From: Embiotoca jacksoni
Taxonomy: Eukaryota; Chordata; Actinopteri; Embiotocidae
Direction of reading: 5' to 3'
DNA: 64,000 nucleotides
NCBI GenBank assembly: GCA_022577435.1
Contig: JAKOON010000007.1
Coordinates: forward strand, 548,501 to 612,500
Shown here piece by piece: positions 1 to 12,727 of the stretch. The number at the start of each line of letters is the position of its first letter. Positions within the stretch are counted from its first letter, which is position 1. Below the pieces are notes generated by a model. It did no database searches. It was not told where the DNA came from and saw only the letters and a program-made list of their open reading frames with translations. Made by a program: the position numbers and the translations under genes.

Positions 1-600
1 CAAGATATGGAACTTCATATAATACAGTGAGTTTCGAATATTTCTCATATGAGTGAGACTGCACAGGGAAGAGTATTTTCACAGTTTTTATTTTAGAATA
101 ATAAGATAGTTTGGTATTAAACTGAATTATTAAGATGGACAACTTCTGCAGTGCAAACTTTCTGCAGAAGCCTAAAAAGACAATGAACAGGCTGCATGAT
201 GAAAACTGGAGGAGGAGTCAGGGAAGGAGAAAGTGTCTTCAGTGTTTTATAGCCCTCAGGCTTTGTCTGGTTTCTATCTCCACTGTGTTAACTGGCTTCA
301 AGGAGAAGAATGGATGATACAGTGTGTGAGGCTTACATTTCTCATTACATTATGGATGCACTGTGAAGGCATGCAAGATACAGATTGCTGAACACTTGGA
401 CATATTTTGCAGTATGCAATCGTGTCCCCAACTGTCCTTCATTCTCAGCTTTTAACCTAAAATATGAACAGTGTAATTTGTTAATAGGTTACTGTTTGAA
501 ATTTCACAGGAGATTCCTCACCAAGGGTTTTAAAACCATCTTTGACAAATCAAAGAAGCGTTCAAAGAAGACTTCTTTAGCCTGTCATTATCATCCAACT

Positions 601-705
601 GAGGTGATCTGATCACAAGTGGCCAGCTTAAAGTACATGAGTGGACACATGGCATTATCATGCCTCTCCACATTTGTACCAAGTGACCACTTGTGATCGG
701 ACCTC
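601..705. mobile_element. 105-bp hairpin MITE-like element
   Basis: The left end (601-624) reads GAGGTGATCTGATCACAAGT and the right end, reversed (705-683), reads GAGGTCCGATCACAAGTGG. The arms are inverted copies apart from a three-base insertion and small changes, with a loop of about 55 bp. Confidence 0.7.
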
Positions 706-1927
706 ACTGCCCCGCTCTATATGCAAATGAAGCCATACATCGCATAACTATACGAGTAAATGAGCACATGAACACGTATAGAAATTGAAGCAACAGGCAT
801 TTAAGAAAAATCTCACTGGAGCCTTGTTTCAATGCGCTATACATGATATATGTCATGTTTGTACATGTTTAAACACAGTTTAGTAAGTTTGTCATTTATA
901 ACCTGAACCATCAGGACCCAATCAGTTCAGGTCAGATTATTTAACTATTCAAGCGGATCGGACTATGCGCTGCAGTAGATAAATGAACTGAATAAAGAGG
1001 CAGCAGCCGAGATAAACTTAAGGAAAAAAAGATAAACCCAGAGAGACCTTTGGTGAAACAAACGTCACATACAGCTTGTGTTTTTAATCACTAAAAAGCT
1101 GCTTTATAACCGCGAGTTTGCAGGTAAATCTTTCTATTTATGTACAATTCAGCTGTTCTTGGCAGAGTCGTGCAGGTCATATCCTCTATGTGGCCTCTCT
1201 AATAAATATATGAACCAATATGATTACTCAGAACAGTTGTTGATCCAGTAATCTAATAAACTAAGTCTCCAATAAACGAATCGTTTCACCTCTAAGAAAA
1301 GCACGATTACGGTCAATACTTTATTGCACGATTTGTTAAAATGGGTGTTTTTGCTGTGTGTGGTAACAGCTTGGAAAATAACATTGCCAGAAGAAACTGA
1401 AAAATGAGATATTAATGCATAGGATTTACTCTGAATATAAAACAGGATTGTCTTCAATGCACAACTTAATATGTAGATCAGGCATTGTGCACACCATCAA
1501 AAGAGAGCAGCTGCTTCAAACAGCTTTCACTTTCACATAGGACAAAAATTGCAGCCTCTTATGGTAACTGCAGAGCTCAATATTGCAGTTTCAGTTACTT
1601 GTTGAGCAGCTGTGCAGAGCCAATCTGCAGAACGAGTCATAGCATCTCCAGCACCACGTCTTGGTGACACATTCCTCCTTAAAGAGCCTGCTTTTCGAGC
1701 TTTTATTGTTCTGGCTATAGGGTTTTTGCTCAACACTGATACGCCCTGTTTCACACTCCTGTTCACGTATGCGCCTGAGAGCTGTTCTTCAACCACATGC
1801 TTCACTCAAACATCACTGGAAAGTCCCACTTCAGCAACTTGACTTGCACAAGGGCAGGGCCATTAGGCACTGGGAGGAAAGTCACTTAAACGGACGGGGG
1901 AATCTGAACCAGCAACTGTTGTATCTT

Positions 1928-2012
1928 GGAACAATTCTTAGTTTCAGGTGATTATACACTAATGAAAACATATAAATCAATATTATATTCAATTTCTGCA
2001 AATAATCCCCCA
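1928..2012 (+). repeat. 3' fragment of the GTAGTGTGTAGGA-type repeat
   Basis: TTTCAGGTGATTATACACTA, ATGAAAACATA and ATTATATTCAATTTCTGC match the end of the repeat at 12728-13068. Confidence 0.7.
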
Positions 2013-2744
2013 AAAAACTGCACCCTTAATTCCCCCTCTTCCAACAACCCCAACTGAGTTTAATTATATTCAATCTTTTTGTAAATGTAAAGATTTTGCT
2101 TAAGTGCCTCATCATCTTGCAGACCATCAAAACAGGGGATCAGAATACACCTTCGCTACACTGATAATAGAGTAGAATAGTAAAATAGAGTAGAGTACCA
2201 ATTTTCCTTCGTTCCTGCAAAGGTATATATGAGCTATGCTGATGACACCTGAAAAGAGTATTGACTTGAAATATTATACAAGTACAGGAACCGGTGTGGA
2301 TATTAAAATATGATCCAGTAGATTTAGTTTGAAGAACTATGCCAAAAAGGTTTCTAATGCTATGACACAAGATTTTCCCACTCTTAAAATCATTGGTTTC
2401 CACTGGCAATCAACTCACATTATCACCACCACATGTTTTCATTATATATATTTTTTGTGGCAATGACCATGAGGTAAACAGTAGAAATACAGCATGCAAA
2501 TTACAAATTATATCTAACAGGAATGAGCTGCCAACGCAGCGTATTGCCGAATGATGCTGCATTTCATTCAGCAAATTTGAGCCCGTTTCCTCCTTTTTTT
2601 GTTGTTTTCTTTTTTTTTTTTTTTTTTTTTTGGCAGGGACCTTCTGCAATGGCATCCCACTGCGTCATCGCAATGGCCTCATTCAAATGAATGATGGGGC
2701 TGCGTTGTTTTATGCAGCGCTGAATGTCAGCCTGAATGCTGCCT

Positions 2745-3080
2745 AAATCAGTGATTCCCAACCAGGGGGTACTTGTACCCGCGGGAGCACTTTTGCAGTT
2801 ACTGGGGAGGGGGAAGTGGGAGGGTGGTGGGGGTTTGGAGGGGGGGTGGGGGGTTGTAGAGAAGCTCGGCTAATTTGAAAGAATGACTACGATTTGGTTA
2901 AAAAAAGATATAGTCAGAAATACGCGTTCAGGAGAATAAGGAGGACTCAGTGAGGCTGATCTTTAATGAATTTATTATAGCAATCACCGATGCATTTGGA
3001 TCACAAGGGTATGTGAGCTCATTTTATGGTGTATGTAAGATTAAAAAAAAAAAAAAAAAAAAAGCTTGAAAAACGCTGTT
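2745..3080 (+). repeat. Dispersed teleost repeat (GTGATTCCCAACC type)
   Basis: It begins CAGTGATTCCCAACCAGGGG then GTACTTGTACCC, runs through a G-rich expansion and an A-tract (3043-3063), and ends AGCTTGAAAAACGCTG. The ends match a common fish repeat; the G-rich middle looks like local expansion. Confidence 0.6.
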
Positions 3081-3542
3081 ACTCGTCCTTAAAACACCAT
3101 TACTAAATATGTTTTTTTCTTGCTTTGTTTTCTGTTTCGCGTCGTTGGTTTTAACTGGGAATCAACTCTCTAATCCCAGCAAGTGTTATTGACCTGCTCT
3201 ACCCAGACTATTAAATAACAGCAAAAACAAAACAGCCACAAACCCTGAATTTGGGATTATAAAAAAGGCGAGCATGTCGGGATTTCCTTTAGCCTCTCGT
3301 TTCCTCGCCTAGTGGAACAAGTCTCTCTGTTCCTCTGCATTTTTCCTGCCCGTCAAATCTCCATCATTAGAGCAACACTCGGGGAAAAAAAAAAAAAAAA
3401 AAAGAAAGAAAGAAGAAAAAAAAAAAAATCGGGACAGCCACATTATCCAGCAGCACATGGCCTCTGATTTCAAGCAGAAATAATCCATCTTATAGTCAAC
3501 ACTCTGTTGGCTAGAATTATGCTCTTTCTCCCCTTCACCCCC

Positions 3543-3835
3543 CCCCAGGGTGGGTGGGTGGCCTAGGAGGAGGTGTGTGTGTGTGGGGGGGGAGGAGGGA
3601 TGGAGAAGGGGAGTGGGGGGGGGTGGGGGTGGAGGTGGGGTGAAGCATGGGAATAAAACTTCATTTAGAAGTGAAAGGTCCCCAAAGACAGTGGCTCGAG
3701 AGGCTCTTGAGGTCAGACCTGGATGGGAGAGTCTAAAAACGACGGGGGGGGAGGGGGGGGGGAGAAACTGAGGGAGATGAGGAGGATGATGTTGGCGGTC
3801 GGGTGTGTGTGTGTGTGGGGGGGGGGGGACTGGGG
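3543..3835 (+). repeat. G-rich tract with GT runs
   Basis: Many G-runs of 4-10 are interrupted by short GT repeats (3573-3582, 3803-3816) and GGA. On the minus strand this is C-rich. Strong G-quadruplex potential. Confidence 0.85.
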
Positions 3836-3920
3836 GAGGGTGTACCCGTGACTGGCATGTTTTTCAAATTCGATAAAGTCAGGCATGACTAAATAACACA
3901 TAAAATGTTTGGCATCGTGA

Positions 3921-4510
3921 GCAGCGGCTGAGGGGAAGAGGAGGGAGGGGAGGGAGGGAGGGAGGGGGGGAGGGGAGGGGAGGAGAGGGGGGAGCTGCGG
4001 GGTCCGCTCGGCGTGGATGACTGTGTAAATGATGCTCTCTCGTTTTCTCTCTTTCTATCACTGCACCCTCTCTCGCTCGCCCCCCCCCTCTCTCTCTCTC
4101 TCTCACTCTCTCTCTGTATCTCCCTCCCTCCTTCACTCCCTCCCTCCCTCCCTCCCTCGCTCGCTCGGTCTCTACCACGGTTGAAAAACAAAGTACGTCT
4201 AGGAGTGGAGCTGACTGCTAATGCGGAGGAGCTCTGAGGAGACGAGGGAGAGAGGGGGGGGGGGGCGGAGGGGGCGGAGGAGGAGGTGGTGGTGGGGAAA
4301 AAATGAGCGGGGGATGAAAGAGAGAGAGAGAGGGAGAGGGAGAGAGAGAGAGAGAGAGAAACAGTGAAGAAACTAGGGGGGAAGATGGAAAAAAAAATAA
4401 GTGCTTGTCAATGAGGGAAAGAAGACTCACTGAGGGATAATAGGAGGGAGACAGGGTGAGACGGGGAGATAGAGGGAGACGGGGAGGGCGGGGGGTGGAG
4501 GGGGTGATTG
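3921..4510. repeat. Purine-pyrimidine-purine switch region
   Basis: 3935-4000 is GGGA/GGA polypurine. 4030-4165 is CT/CCCTCC polypyrimidine. 4235-4510 is GA/GGA polypurine. The middle block is complementary in type to both flanks (GGGAGGGA against CCTCCCTC; GAGA against CTCT). Confidence 0.9.
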
Positions 4511-5104
4511 GGGTGTGCTCAGGTGATATGCAGATCTGCTTCTTTGCCCATCTCACCAAACCATGCAGGAGTTTTGGTTGCGTGTTCTCAACCAAAACTG
4601 TCCTAATAAAACCCAGTGTGCGTAGCCCGGGGTGACAGAGTGATAGATAAGCATGTAATGGTAGCCGTGCTAGCAAGTCTTGGATCATTTCAAGCACAGT
4701 AGTCTTTCACTTCAGATAGTTTTTCTATGGGCTGAGGTTCAAATATTTTCTAGGCTCCCCAAACTCAATATTTACATCGAAGACAAACACTCGAGCTGAG
4801 CTGCTGCGAGTCAACAAACGTCAGTGTCGAAGTCAGAGGTTCTTTTAAAAGGACATTTGAATCTTTTTACAGTTTAATTTCCCTTTTTTTTTTTTTTTTT
4901 TTTGTAATGTACTTTTCTATCGTTCAGAGACAGAAGCAGAAATGAGAGCCCAAAAAAACAAAATGTCAGAAATGGTCATTTATAGCTTTAACACTAGTCC
5001 CTTTTTTTTTTTTTTTTAAACTAAGCCACCAAATATGGACCCGTGAATGCAAAATATTGTCCCGTAGTCTGCAGGTAAGGTACATTTCTCAGGTGACATG
5101 TTCC

Positions 5105-5235
5105 AATTAGGGTTGCAAAAAAAAGATGTATTTTCATTATCAGTTACTGTGTGATGTTATTTTTCTGATATAATGAAAACTTAAAAAAAAAAAAAAAAAT
5201 AGTCAGCAAATATCCATCATGAAGCAAGTTCCCAG
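5105..5235 (+). repeat. GCTGCAACTAA-type repeat, degenerate 5' part
   Basis: TTAGGGTTGCAAAAAAAAGA, TATTTTCATTATCAGTTACT and AAATATCCATCATGAAGCAA then GTTCCCAG resemble the family start and its GTTCCCAGAG segment. Confidence 0.5.
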
Positions 5236-5799
5236 AATATTATTGGAGTTTTGAATATTAGTTGGATAACATAGTTATTCTAAATATGCTAAAACATCAA
5301 ACAAAACCATTACGTTCATCAATAATCCGGGTGATCATCAGTTGCAATACTACAAGAGGTCAATGCGCCTTAATGCTCGCTAACTCCCATTTCGATTTAT
5401 GCGAAACAGAAAACATTTGAGAAACTGGAGGTTTAGCACATTTTTGCAGAGACTTTTGTTACCACACAGCAAGCAGAAAATGATTTCAACTTCGACTCAA
5501 TAAAAAAAAAAAAAAACCAAATATGGTAGTCAGATAATGGAAGGGAAATCTCAGCTTGCATTCGCTGCCAGCTTCATGTTGAAAATTCGATTACTTATCG
5601 TTTTAATAGGCAGACAGATTTTACACTCACCAGCAGAGCACCAGCCTAACAAACATCACACAAATTACTGCTATTTGGCGATCTTATTTGTTTTGTTTTT
5701 TTTCTTCCTCTTCACCTCACCCTATTTCTCTCTCTCTCTCTATCTCTCGCTCTCTCTCTCCGTCTCCTTCATGGGTTTTTCTTTTTCCTGAACTGTGCT

Positions 5800-5965
5800 G
5801 ATTGGCCCGTCTTCAGTCGCGGGGCACTCCAGAGATACAGATTAGCTGGCACTTGTTTGGGCGAACACGACAAGCAGCATATGTCTCTCAAGTAATGTGT
5901 ACCCAAACATGCAATTTACAAATAATTAACGTGGTGTTAATTAGTCACATTAATTCATGCCACTT
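5800..5965. promoter_or_regulatory. Candidate conserved enhancer with clustered TAAT sites
   Basis: Unique sequence in intron 2 with four TAAT/ATTA cores within about 60 bp (AGTAATG at 5892, AATAATTAAC at 5921, TTAATTAG at 5937, ATTAATTCATGC at 5949), the core recognised by homeodomain proteins. Conservation cannot be checked here. Confidence 0.25.
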
Positions 5966-6090
5966 TGTTGGGATTGTTTCCCCCCGTTGGTCCCCAGGAC
6001 TCCTGCCAGCACCATCAGCCAGCGAGACAGCGATTTCGCTGCTCCAAAGTGAGAGCGGGGCGTCAGAAGAAAGAAAGGCCACTGGCTGGC

Positions 6091-6114
6091 GTACGCGCAC
6101 GCACACGCACACGC

Positions 6115-6145
<31 letters not shown>

Positions 6146-6146
6146 G
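6091..6146 (+). repeat. CGCACA/(CA)n tract
   Basis: Alternating purine-pyrimidine with CG steps at its left (ACGCGCACGCACACGC), then pure CA. Possible Z-DNA former. Confidence 0.95.
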
Positions 6147-9100
6147 ATACAGACACACATTTAACCATACGTGCAGAGTCATATCCATCTCGCCTTTATG
6201 GACACACGCAGACCCACGGCAAAGTAAGTTCCTAAAAACATCTGGTCCCTACTTAGCAAACGTTACTGGAACAGGAGCAAACAGAACATTTGTTGGGGAC
6301 GATTTTCTGCTGCGGATTAATACACATTTGAGTAATTTCCAGCAGCAGGAAAGCGCGTGTGGAATTGAGACACAAATAAAGTGTATGGGTTCATGGTTTC
6401 TGAAGAAACGTGACCCCCCCCAGTACAACAATGTGGTTCAGTGACGTGGATTTAAATGTTGGGGTTTTTTTTTGGATAACAATGGAGTTGTACGGCACAA
6501 ACAAATAAGATATATCAGGTTTTGGCAGTGTATTGTTCTTTTTGAGGGATATGTTGACATTAAGAAATATCCAGGGTATCACCAGTCGAACGTGTAAGTC
6601 TGTTGCAGTTCGGTGTAGAAGTGGTTTATTGGCATTTCCAGTTTCAGTACAGACACCAAAACGTTTTGGACACATCGCTGTCATGACTGGAATTAAGTTT
6701 TTCCAATAGCAAATTGCTTTTTAAAGAAACAACCAAGAGCCAAAGTTCCAAAATCTTAAACAGCCACGGAAGATCTTGGACTAAATAAAGTATAAGTACA
6801 TTTCTTTTCTTTTTTTTCCATAGAAAAATTAAACCAGGTGCCAAACCTGACCATGCCAACATTCAGCGCAAAGATTTCCCTGTCCTCAAAAATGACCTCA
6901 AAAAGGTACGACACACAACCCCGCTGTTTGTATGTGTGCAAATACTCAAAGTTGAAGTAGATAAACGGTGTTGTAGTTTCACACTGCTTTTGTATTTATC
7001 TTACACTGCGTGTACTGTACGTGCTTGTCAGTGGATTTATAGTCTGCACTGTATACGTCCTTGTCCGTTCCTCCGTGAGCCTCGGCGCGATTGTTGCGCG
7101 CGATTGTGTGCGCGTAAGCGTTCGATATCGTACGTGTGCGTACGGTGAAGTTGACATGCAGGTTGCGGAGCGGCAGGGCTGTGTGTTGTGAGTTTACCGT
7201 CCACTGTGACGCTCACACACACATGCATGCACACACGCACACACGCACACGTTGAGCACATACAAGTACACTTGCACGGTAATGATGCGCCGGGGGACCG
7301 CGGAGGAAAGAAGGTAAACAATATGCACACCCACATGCAGGGACCAAAATAAATACGCGTAAACATGCAGAGACGAGCCGTGGAAACATAAGCGGACTAC
7401 GACGTCACGTCTTCCGTCCCTCCCCGTTTAAACAAACCATCTAACTGTTACTTCATTGGATTTGAAATTCAAAGACAGATTGTATTTAAACAAATGACTT
7501 AAATAAGTCTCACATTTCTTTGTTTAGTTTATGGCCAATTAAATACAGCGCAACCTGCAGAATTAAGTTGTTTGTGTAATTACAACATAGAACGACATAT
7601 GAAATGTTTTCCCACCAAAAAAAAACAACAAAAAAAACAGCTAAAAAAAAATAGATTATTGTTAGTTTGGGGACGTGACGTGTTTTTATTTACAGCTGCA
7701 TCACTTGTTTAAGCAGAGGTTTGAACAAGCCCTTGAGCGAGGCCCCTCCTGTTCTGTAAGTCACTTAATACAAGAATGAGCTTTGTGTTAAACGCCTCAA
7801 ATATTCAATCAAAAATACATCAAGCAGTCCTGGGTCTCCGTGTGAGACAGGAAAGAGCAAATACTGTGGGTCTCGAGTCAAAGCATCCACCCGAATTTCA
7901 TGCTGAACCAATCACGGAGTATCAATCCCAATTTTTTTTCATCAAGTTGAGAGTAAAAGGCTGGAAACATGGCGGGCTGAAATAGTAATAGCCGTAAAAG
8001 AGGAGCTGGCAGACTGTCACCTAACACCCTCCATGTGGCAGCGAACACAAGAAGAGTTCTACTCTAAAAGAAAGTCATTACCTGGAAGTCATTACTCAAA
8101 GTTCATCGTTCGCTATCTGCACAAATATAGGCAATCTGCCGCGTTCAAGTGTAATCATTTTATGAGCCTTAGATTTGAGCCACTTCTGACCTTTTGAAAA
8201 GTACAACCATTTGTGGCTAATTTTACTCAATCAATCACTTTAAGCCAAAAAGGATGTCTTTTTTTTTTTTTTTTTTTTTTACTAAGACCAGTCAAACTCC
8301 GACCAGTCAAACTTGTCAGCGCTGTTTGTTCGACCTGTCCAGGCGGCGTGGATAACAGGTGGAGTACAGCTCTCAGAAAGAAGCCAAATTAAAAAGGGAG
8401 CAGGGAGGGGTGGGGGGGGGGGGGGGGGGAGGGTGGAGGTAGAGGCGAGAAAGTCAGGAGTACTCAGTGGGCGATTATGCAGCAAACGCAGCTCTCCGCA
8501 GTGCAGAAGAGAAAAGAATGGAAATGAGAAGCGGGAGAGCAAAGACACATTTGTGGATGATCCATAATGTCTGCATCCTGCGAACATTCGTCAGCCGAAC
8601 AACCGGCTCCCTCGCTGCGTATGAGCGAGATACTTTATGGAGGTGAGAGGTTAGGGGTTCAATTCCCCCGCGTGCCTCGGTGGACGGAGGACTCGAACAC
8701 TTACAGGGTGCGGAGATCAGCACCCTATGTGGCTTCATGGAAAAGCCAAGGGAACAATACTGCAAAGGTTTGGGGCCAGTTTAAACAGATTTATTTCTGC
8801 TACAAGTGGATGTCATAGATAATGACTATAAGTAACGTGTATGTAATTTTAAACCATTTGTTAAAGCTGTTTGTGGCTTAACTTAGATAGGAAAGTGCGT
8901 TTTTAGCTACTTTGGTGAACTAAAATGATTCAATATCAAGGTACTTTTATTACATCGGTAAAAAAAAATATTCAGTGTGATGGCTGACACATTTCTAGTG
9001 ATTGATGGCAGACATCTCATCGCACTGCCCTACTTTCTACATGGGAACTCACTTTTAATTATTCTAAATTAAACTCTATGCACTTTACTCTTTATTTTTA

Positions 9101-9360
9101 ATTTAATAAGAGTAATAACATTATCTAATTTTACTGCTGCTACTAACAATGTGTTCCTGTCTGTCTTGGCAGAAGGCAAAAACTAAAAAAAAAAAAGACA
9201 TCTCTGGTTCTGCTGCCAATTTTCATCCTTTTTTCTTTTTCCTTTTTTTTAAACATCCATCATGAGTTTGAGGTTTGTAAATGCTACATGTGTGTGAGGG
9301 GAAACAAAAAGCAAGTGTCTGCACTCCGCATCAAGGCACCCAGGCTTGGATTGAAAAAGA

Positions 9361-9381
9361 CAAGGTTAAGTATTAACCTTG

Positions 9382-9415
<34 letters not shown>

Positions 9416-9416
9416 C
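9361..9416 (+). repeat. 9-bp perfect hairpin next to an (AT)n array
   Basis: CAAGGTTAA-GTA-TTAACCTTG (9361-9381) is a perfect inverted repeat with a 3-base loop, directly followed by TATATATACATATAT repeat to 9416. Confidence 0.9.
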
Positions 9417-9929
9417 ACAGGATACAAACACAAAATGAACTGCATGCTGCTGACAGCATAGTCGTCGGCATGTAGATCGTTATGGACTGAAGGAGATAAA
9501 GTACGCGCAGAATAGTTCGATTTTTATTTTGTATAATTATTCAAAAAAGATGGGCAGAGCACGACACGACAACCCCACTGACTGTTAAAATGATGGGGAG
9601 AAAAAAATGTTGGATTATGTTATCATCTTCTACAGCAAACATAAGCAGACATTAGAGATCACAGGCAGAAGTTAATTTATTGAGAGCACAGCGCTGTTTG
9701 AAGCATGTGTTTTCCCAGTGGACTATCTTTACACTTCAGCTGCATATTTCTTTTTCATATATATATATATATATTTTTTATTTTTTTTTATTTTAAGACA
9801 TTCAGCTCTCTCCCAAGCGATTCCAATCCCAAGTGGTTAAAATGACTGAGCAGGCGATTTAATGTCTCTCTGGAGGATAATCCCTGACCTTCTCCTACTG
9901 AACGGTGTCTCGTAACCTCGGCCAGACAC

Positions 9930-9978
9930 CACCTCCTAACCTTATACATAAGGTATCTAACCTTATACATAAGGTTAG
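9930..9978 (+). repeat. Tandem copies of a near-palindrome ACCTTATACATAAGGT
   Basis: Two copies of the 16-base near-palindrome are spaced by about 8 bases. Confidence 0.85.
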
Positions 9979-11560
9979 GCTAAAGCAAACAGATTATGGA
10001 GCCTGGAAAACAGAGTAGATCAGCAGACTCACATAGGTAATATTGATTTTTTTTTTTTTTTTTTTTTTTTCTCCAGCCAGTGATGAGTGTATAAACCAGT
10101 GCTTGCTTGTACCTACGGTATGCGCTGTAATCAATAAGATAAGCTAAAAATACTATTAAAATCGATTATTACCCCCCCCCCCCCTCCCTCGGTGTAAGCT
10201 ACTGTGGGGAAAGATGCATGGATGAAAACCGAGCTGACGTATCGATCTGCAGAGCTTAATCAATGGTCGAGAACGGCCCACACTACATGCCGAACAAACG
10301 TCCATCATCATCGACTCATATCTCTATCTAAATGCCCATCATGAGCTACGGTTAGCGAATGAACAGCGAGGGGTATTAGATCATTGGCAAACTCATTAAG
10401 TCAACTCAAGTGAACTGTACGTCAAGGCTCTGACAAACAGCGTTGTCGCAAAGTGCTTCACAGAGGACGAGAGCGGAGACGAAACCAGGACAAGAAGAAG
10501 TGACAACGTGGACATGATTTTTAAACAGCACAAAGGACAGACAGAGATTGTTAGTTTATTCTGCCATTTTTAACACCCTGTTAAAAAAAAAAAAAAAAAT
10601 CTGCGTTGAGTGTGAAGATGTAACTAAAGTTTAAGTAGTGTCACATGAATGTAACCTGGGCTAAGGTTTGGGTTACAAGTTTCTCATGGCAATAACGAGT
10701 CTAAGGTAAAAACAACATCAAGGAAGTTGGGAAAACGCTCAACAATCGTCTTAATTTCTGTAAAACACATCTCGCAAAGCCAAAAATCTACAAAGCAAAC
10801 CTTGTGGCAAATGGCCCCTTTTTTTTAAATTTTTTATCAAAGGGAATGAAAGAACAAACACATTGGACACCTCCCGTCTCCCATTCGGGGATAATGTGAG
10901 GGAGACCTTTTGTACCTTTTGCTCTGTCTCATAAAAAAATCAAAGAGTATAAACAAGAGTGTAGGGAATATAATCAAAGCATGATGCAGCTCGGTCGCGT
11001 ACGAAACATCAACTGCAACGGTTAAAAATCAAACCTCTGAACTATGAATGGAAATCTACCTCATTAGCATCTGTGGCATCTTAACGTCTTAAGACTCAAA
11101 CCAAGTCTGGAGTTAGAGTTGTTTCAGTATAAATTGCGTGTTCCCCTGATGTTCTCTTGCCGGCCCACAACAGACGATTCAGCTTAGTATGGTTACATAT
11201 GGTTGACATAAGACCGGATATAAATCTACATAACAAAGCAATCCAATTTAGCTTTGGCTAAAACTTGAAATGCAATTTTTTTTTTTTTTAAATAATGCTG
11301 AGGTTGTCACCCATCCTTGAAAATGTGATCACACTGAGAGGAGATCACGAGGAAGGAACGACCAAAAACTCGGGACAAAATCTGAACCTATCCTTTCAGT
11401 TATGCAGCAGAAACCAAGCCAGAGCCAGACGTAACGACAACAAGACAAAATACTGTAAATTGTAAATTTTATCCTGCTACAGTAGAGAAAGGGTTAAAAC
11501 AGCCAGCATATATTCTAGAGGAACACTTACACATACACACACTGAAGTCTGTTCACATAA

Positions 11561-11571
11561 ACGCACGCACG

Positions 11572-11612
<41 letters not shown>
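11561..11612 (+). repeat. (AC)n microsatellite
   Basis: ACGCACGC start, then about 17 AC units. Confidence 0.97.
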
Positions 11613-11617
<5 letters not shown>

Positions 11618-11687
11618 CAAACACACATCAGAATGTGGGAATCACTGCCCAGAACATGAAATATTCATCAGTCATAAAACTTTAATT

Positions 11688-11689
<2 letters not shown>

Positions 11690-11721
<32 letters not shown>

Positions 11722-11773
11722 CTGTATTTCCTGTCATTTTTTTTTTTTTTTTTTTTGGGGGGGGGGGGGGGGG
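11690..11773 (+). repeat. (TC)n, poly-T and poly-G tracts
   Basis: TC repeat 11690-11718, T-run 11737-11756 running directly into a G-run 11757-11773. Confidence 0.97.
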
Positions 11774-12727
11774 TGTGCTGTATTCTGTTTTGTGAGGAAA
11801 ACACTTCCTCACTGCCCCTGCAACCAAGAAAAAAAACCCAAAAAAAACAATAATAGATTTCATTAAAGCCCCTTTTGCGCGATTGTCCAAAACGCACCAG
11901 CCAAAGCACATCGTTAAGACGCTGCTAGATTTCAGATGGAGGGAACCGCTGTTCACGTGGCTCGAAATTACATTTCAAAAAGAAAAGCTGCCGGGTGGCA
12001 AAGGAATGAGCGTTCCTCGTTTAATACTGTGATGCTGAGTTTTAGAGGTCCCCTGTTATCAAAGTTATTGTCACTCAAATGGTGGCGCTCAAACATTGAA
12101 AAGGGAAGCATAATCATACCGATGCCGGAGTAAAGTTTATGAAAATAAAATAAAATCGGTAAGGCGCATACTTCTACGTTATATTATCACACTCCAGGCA
12201 GAGCTGTCAAGACTCGAAGCTTAACATGATGGCGAAATGGTTTGGCTAATGAGAAATGTAAACCCCAGCATACGTACTATGACACTTCTCACTCACATAG
12301 CACATTTTTTTTTTCTTTTAGCATATTCTGGCGTCCAAACTGTCGGTTACACATACTTGTGCAATGCCTGCATCTCTGCGATTATTGTTTAAATTCCATT
12401 TGACCTCCTCTGTATGTTATTGTGTGCTGTCAGGACACAATTCAAAACAAAACGCATCTTTAAGGACAAAAATAAGAATCCGTCCGATCTTAGAATTTAG
12501 CCACGTTACCAAATTGTGCTTAAAACTTGACTAAAAGTCATTCAGAGTCGGTTAAGTTGGTTAGCTGTTTGGTCAATTGCAGAGCCAATATCAGTTTATT
12601 TTAAAACTTTGTAAAGTATTGTAATAATTGTGATTTAACTGATGATTTTTGCTTGTTTTTTTTTTTTTCAAGAATTGCTGAAACATTTGCAGAAACAGCA
12701 CATTTTGGAATTCATATTTTCCTTAAA

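Noticed and set aside
1533..1805. 90-codon minus-strand frame rich in Arg, Ser and Ala
   Set aside because: No family recognised, no splice context, first codon is not ATG; probably a chance open frame or repeat remnant.
2564..2761. Minus-strand QWDA word suggestive of LDB WWDAF
   Set aside because: Neighbouring residues do not match, no splice sites; the true exon 2 is at 32789-32891.
3889..4697. Open frames of 74-159 codons on both strands
   Set aside because: They are translations of GA/CT and GGGA simple repeats (runs of Ser/Leu/Pro or Arg/Glu/Gly), with no domain.
5965..6444. 159-codon frame with Thr-His/Arg-Thr repeats
   Set aside because: Explained by the CA array at 6091-6146; the remainder has no recognisable similarity.
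8630..8700. tRNA-like T-arm (GGGGTTCAATTCCCC)
   Set aside because: No matching acceptor stem or A box upstream, so neither a tRNA gene nor a clear SINE head could be supported.
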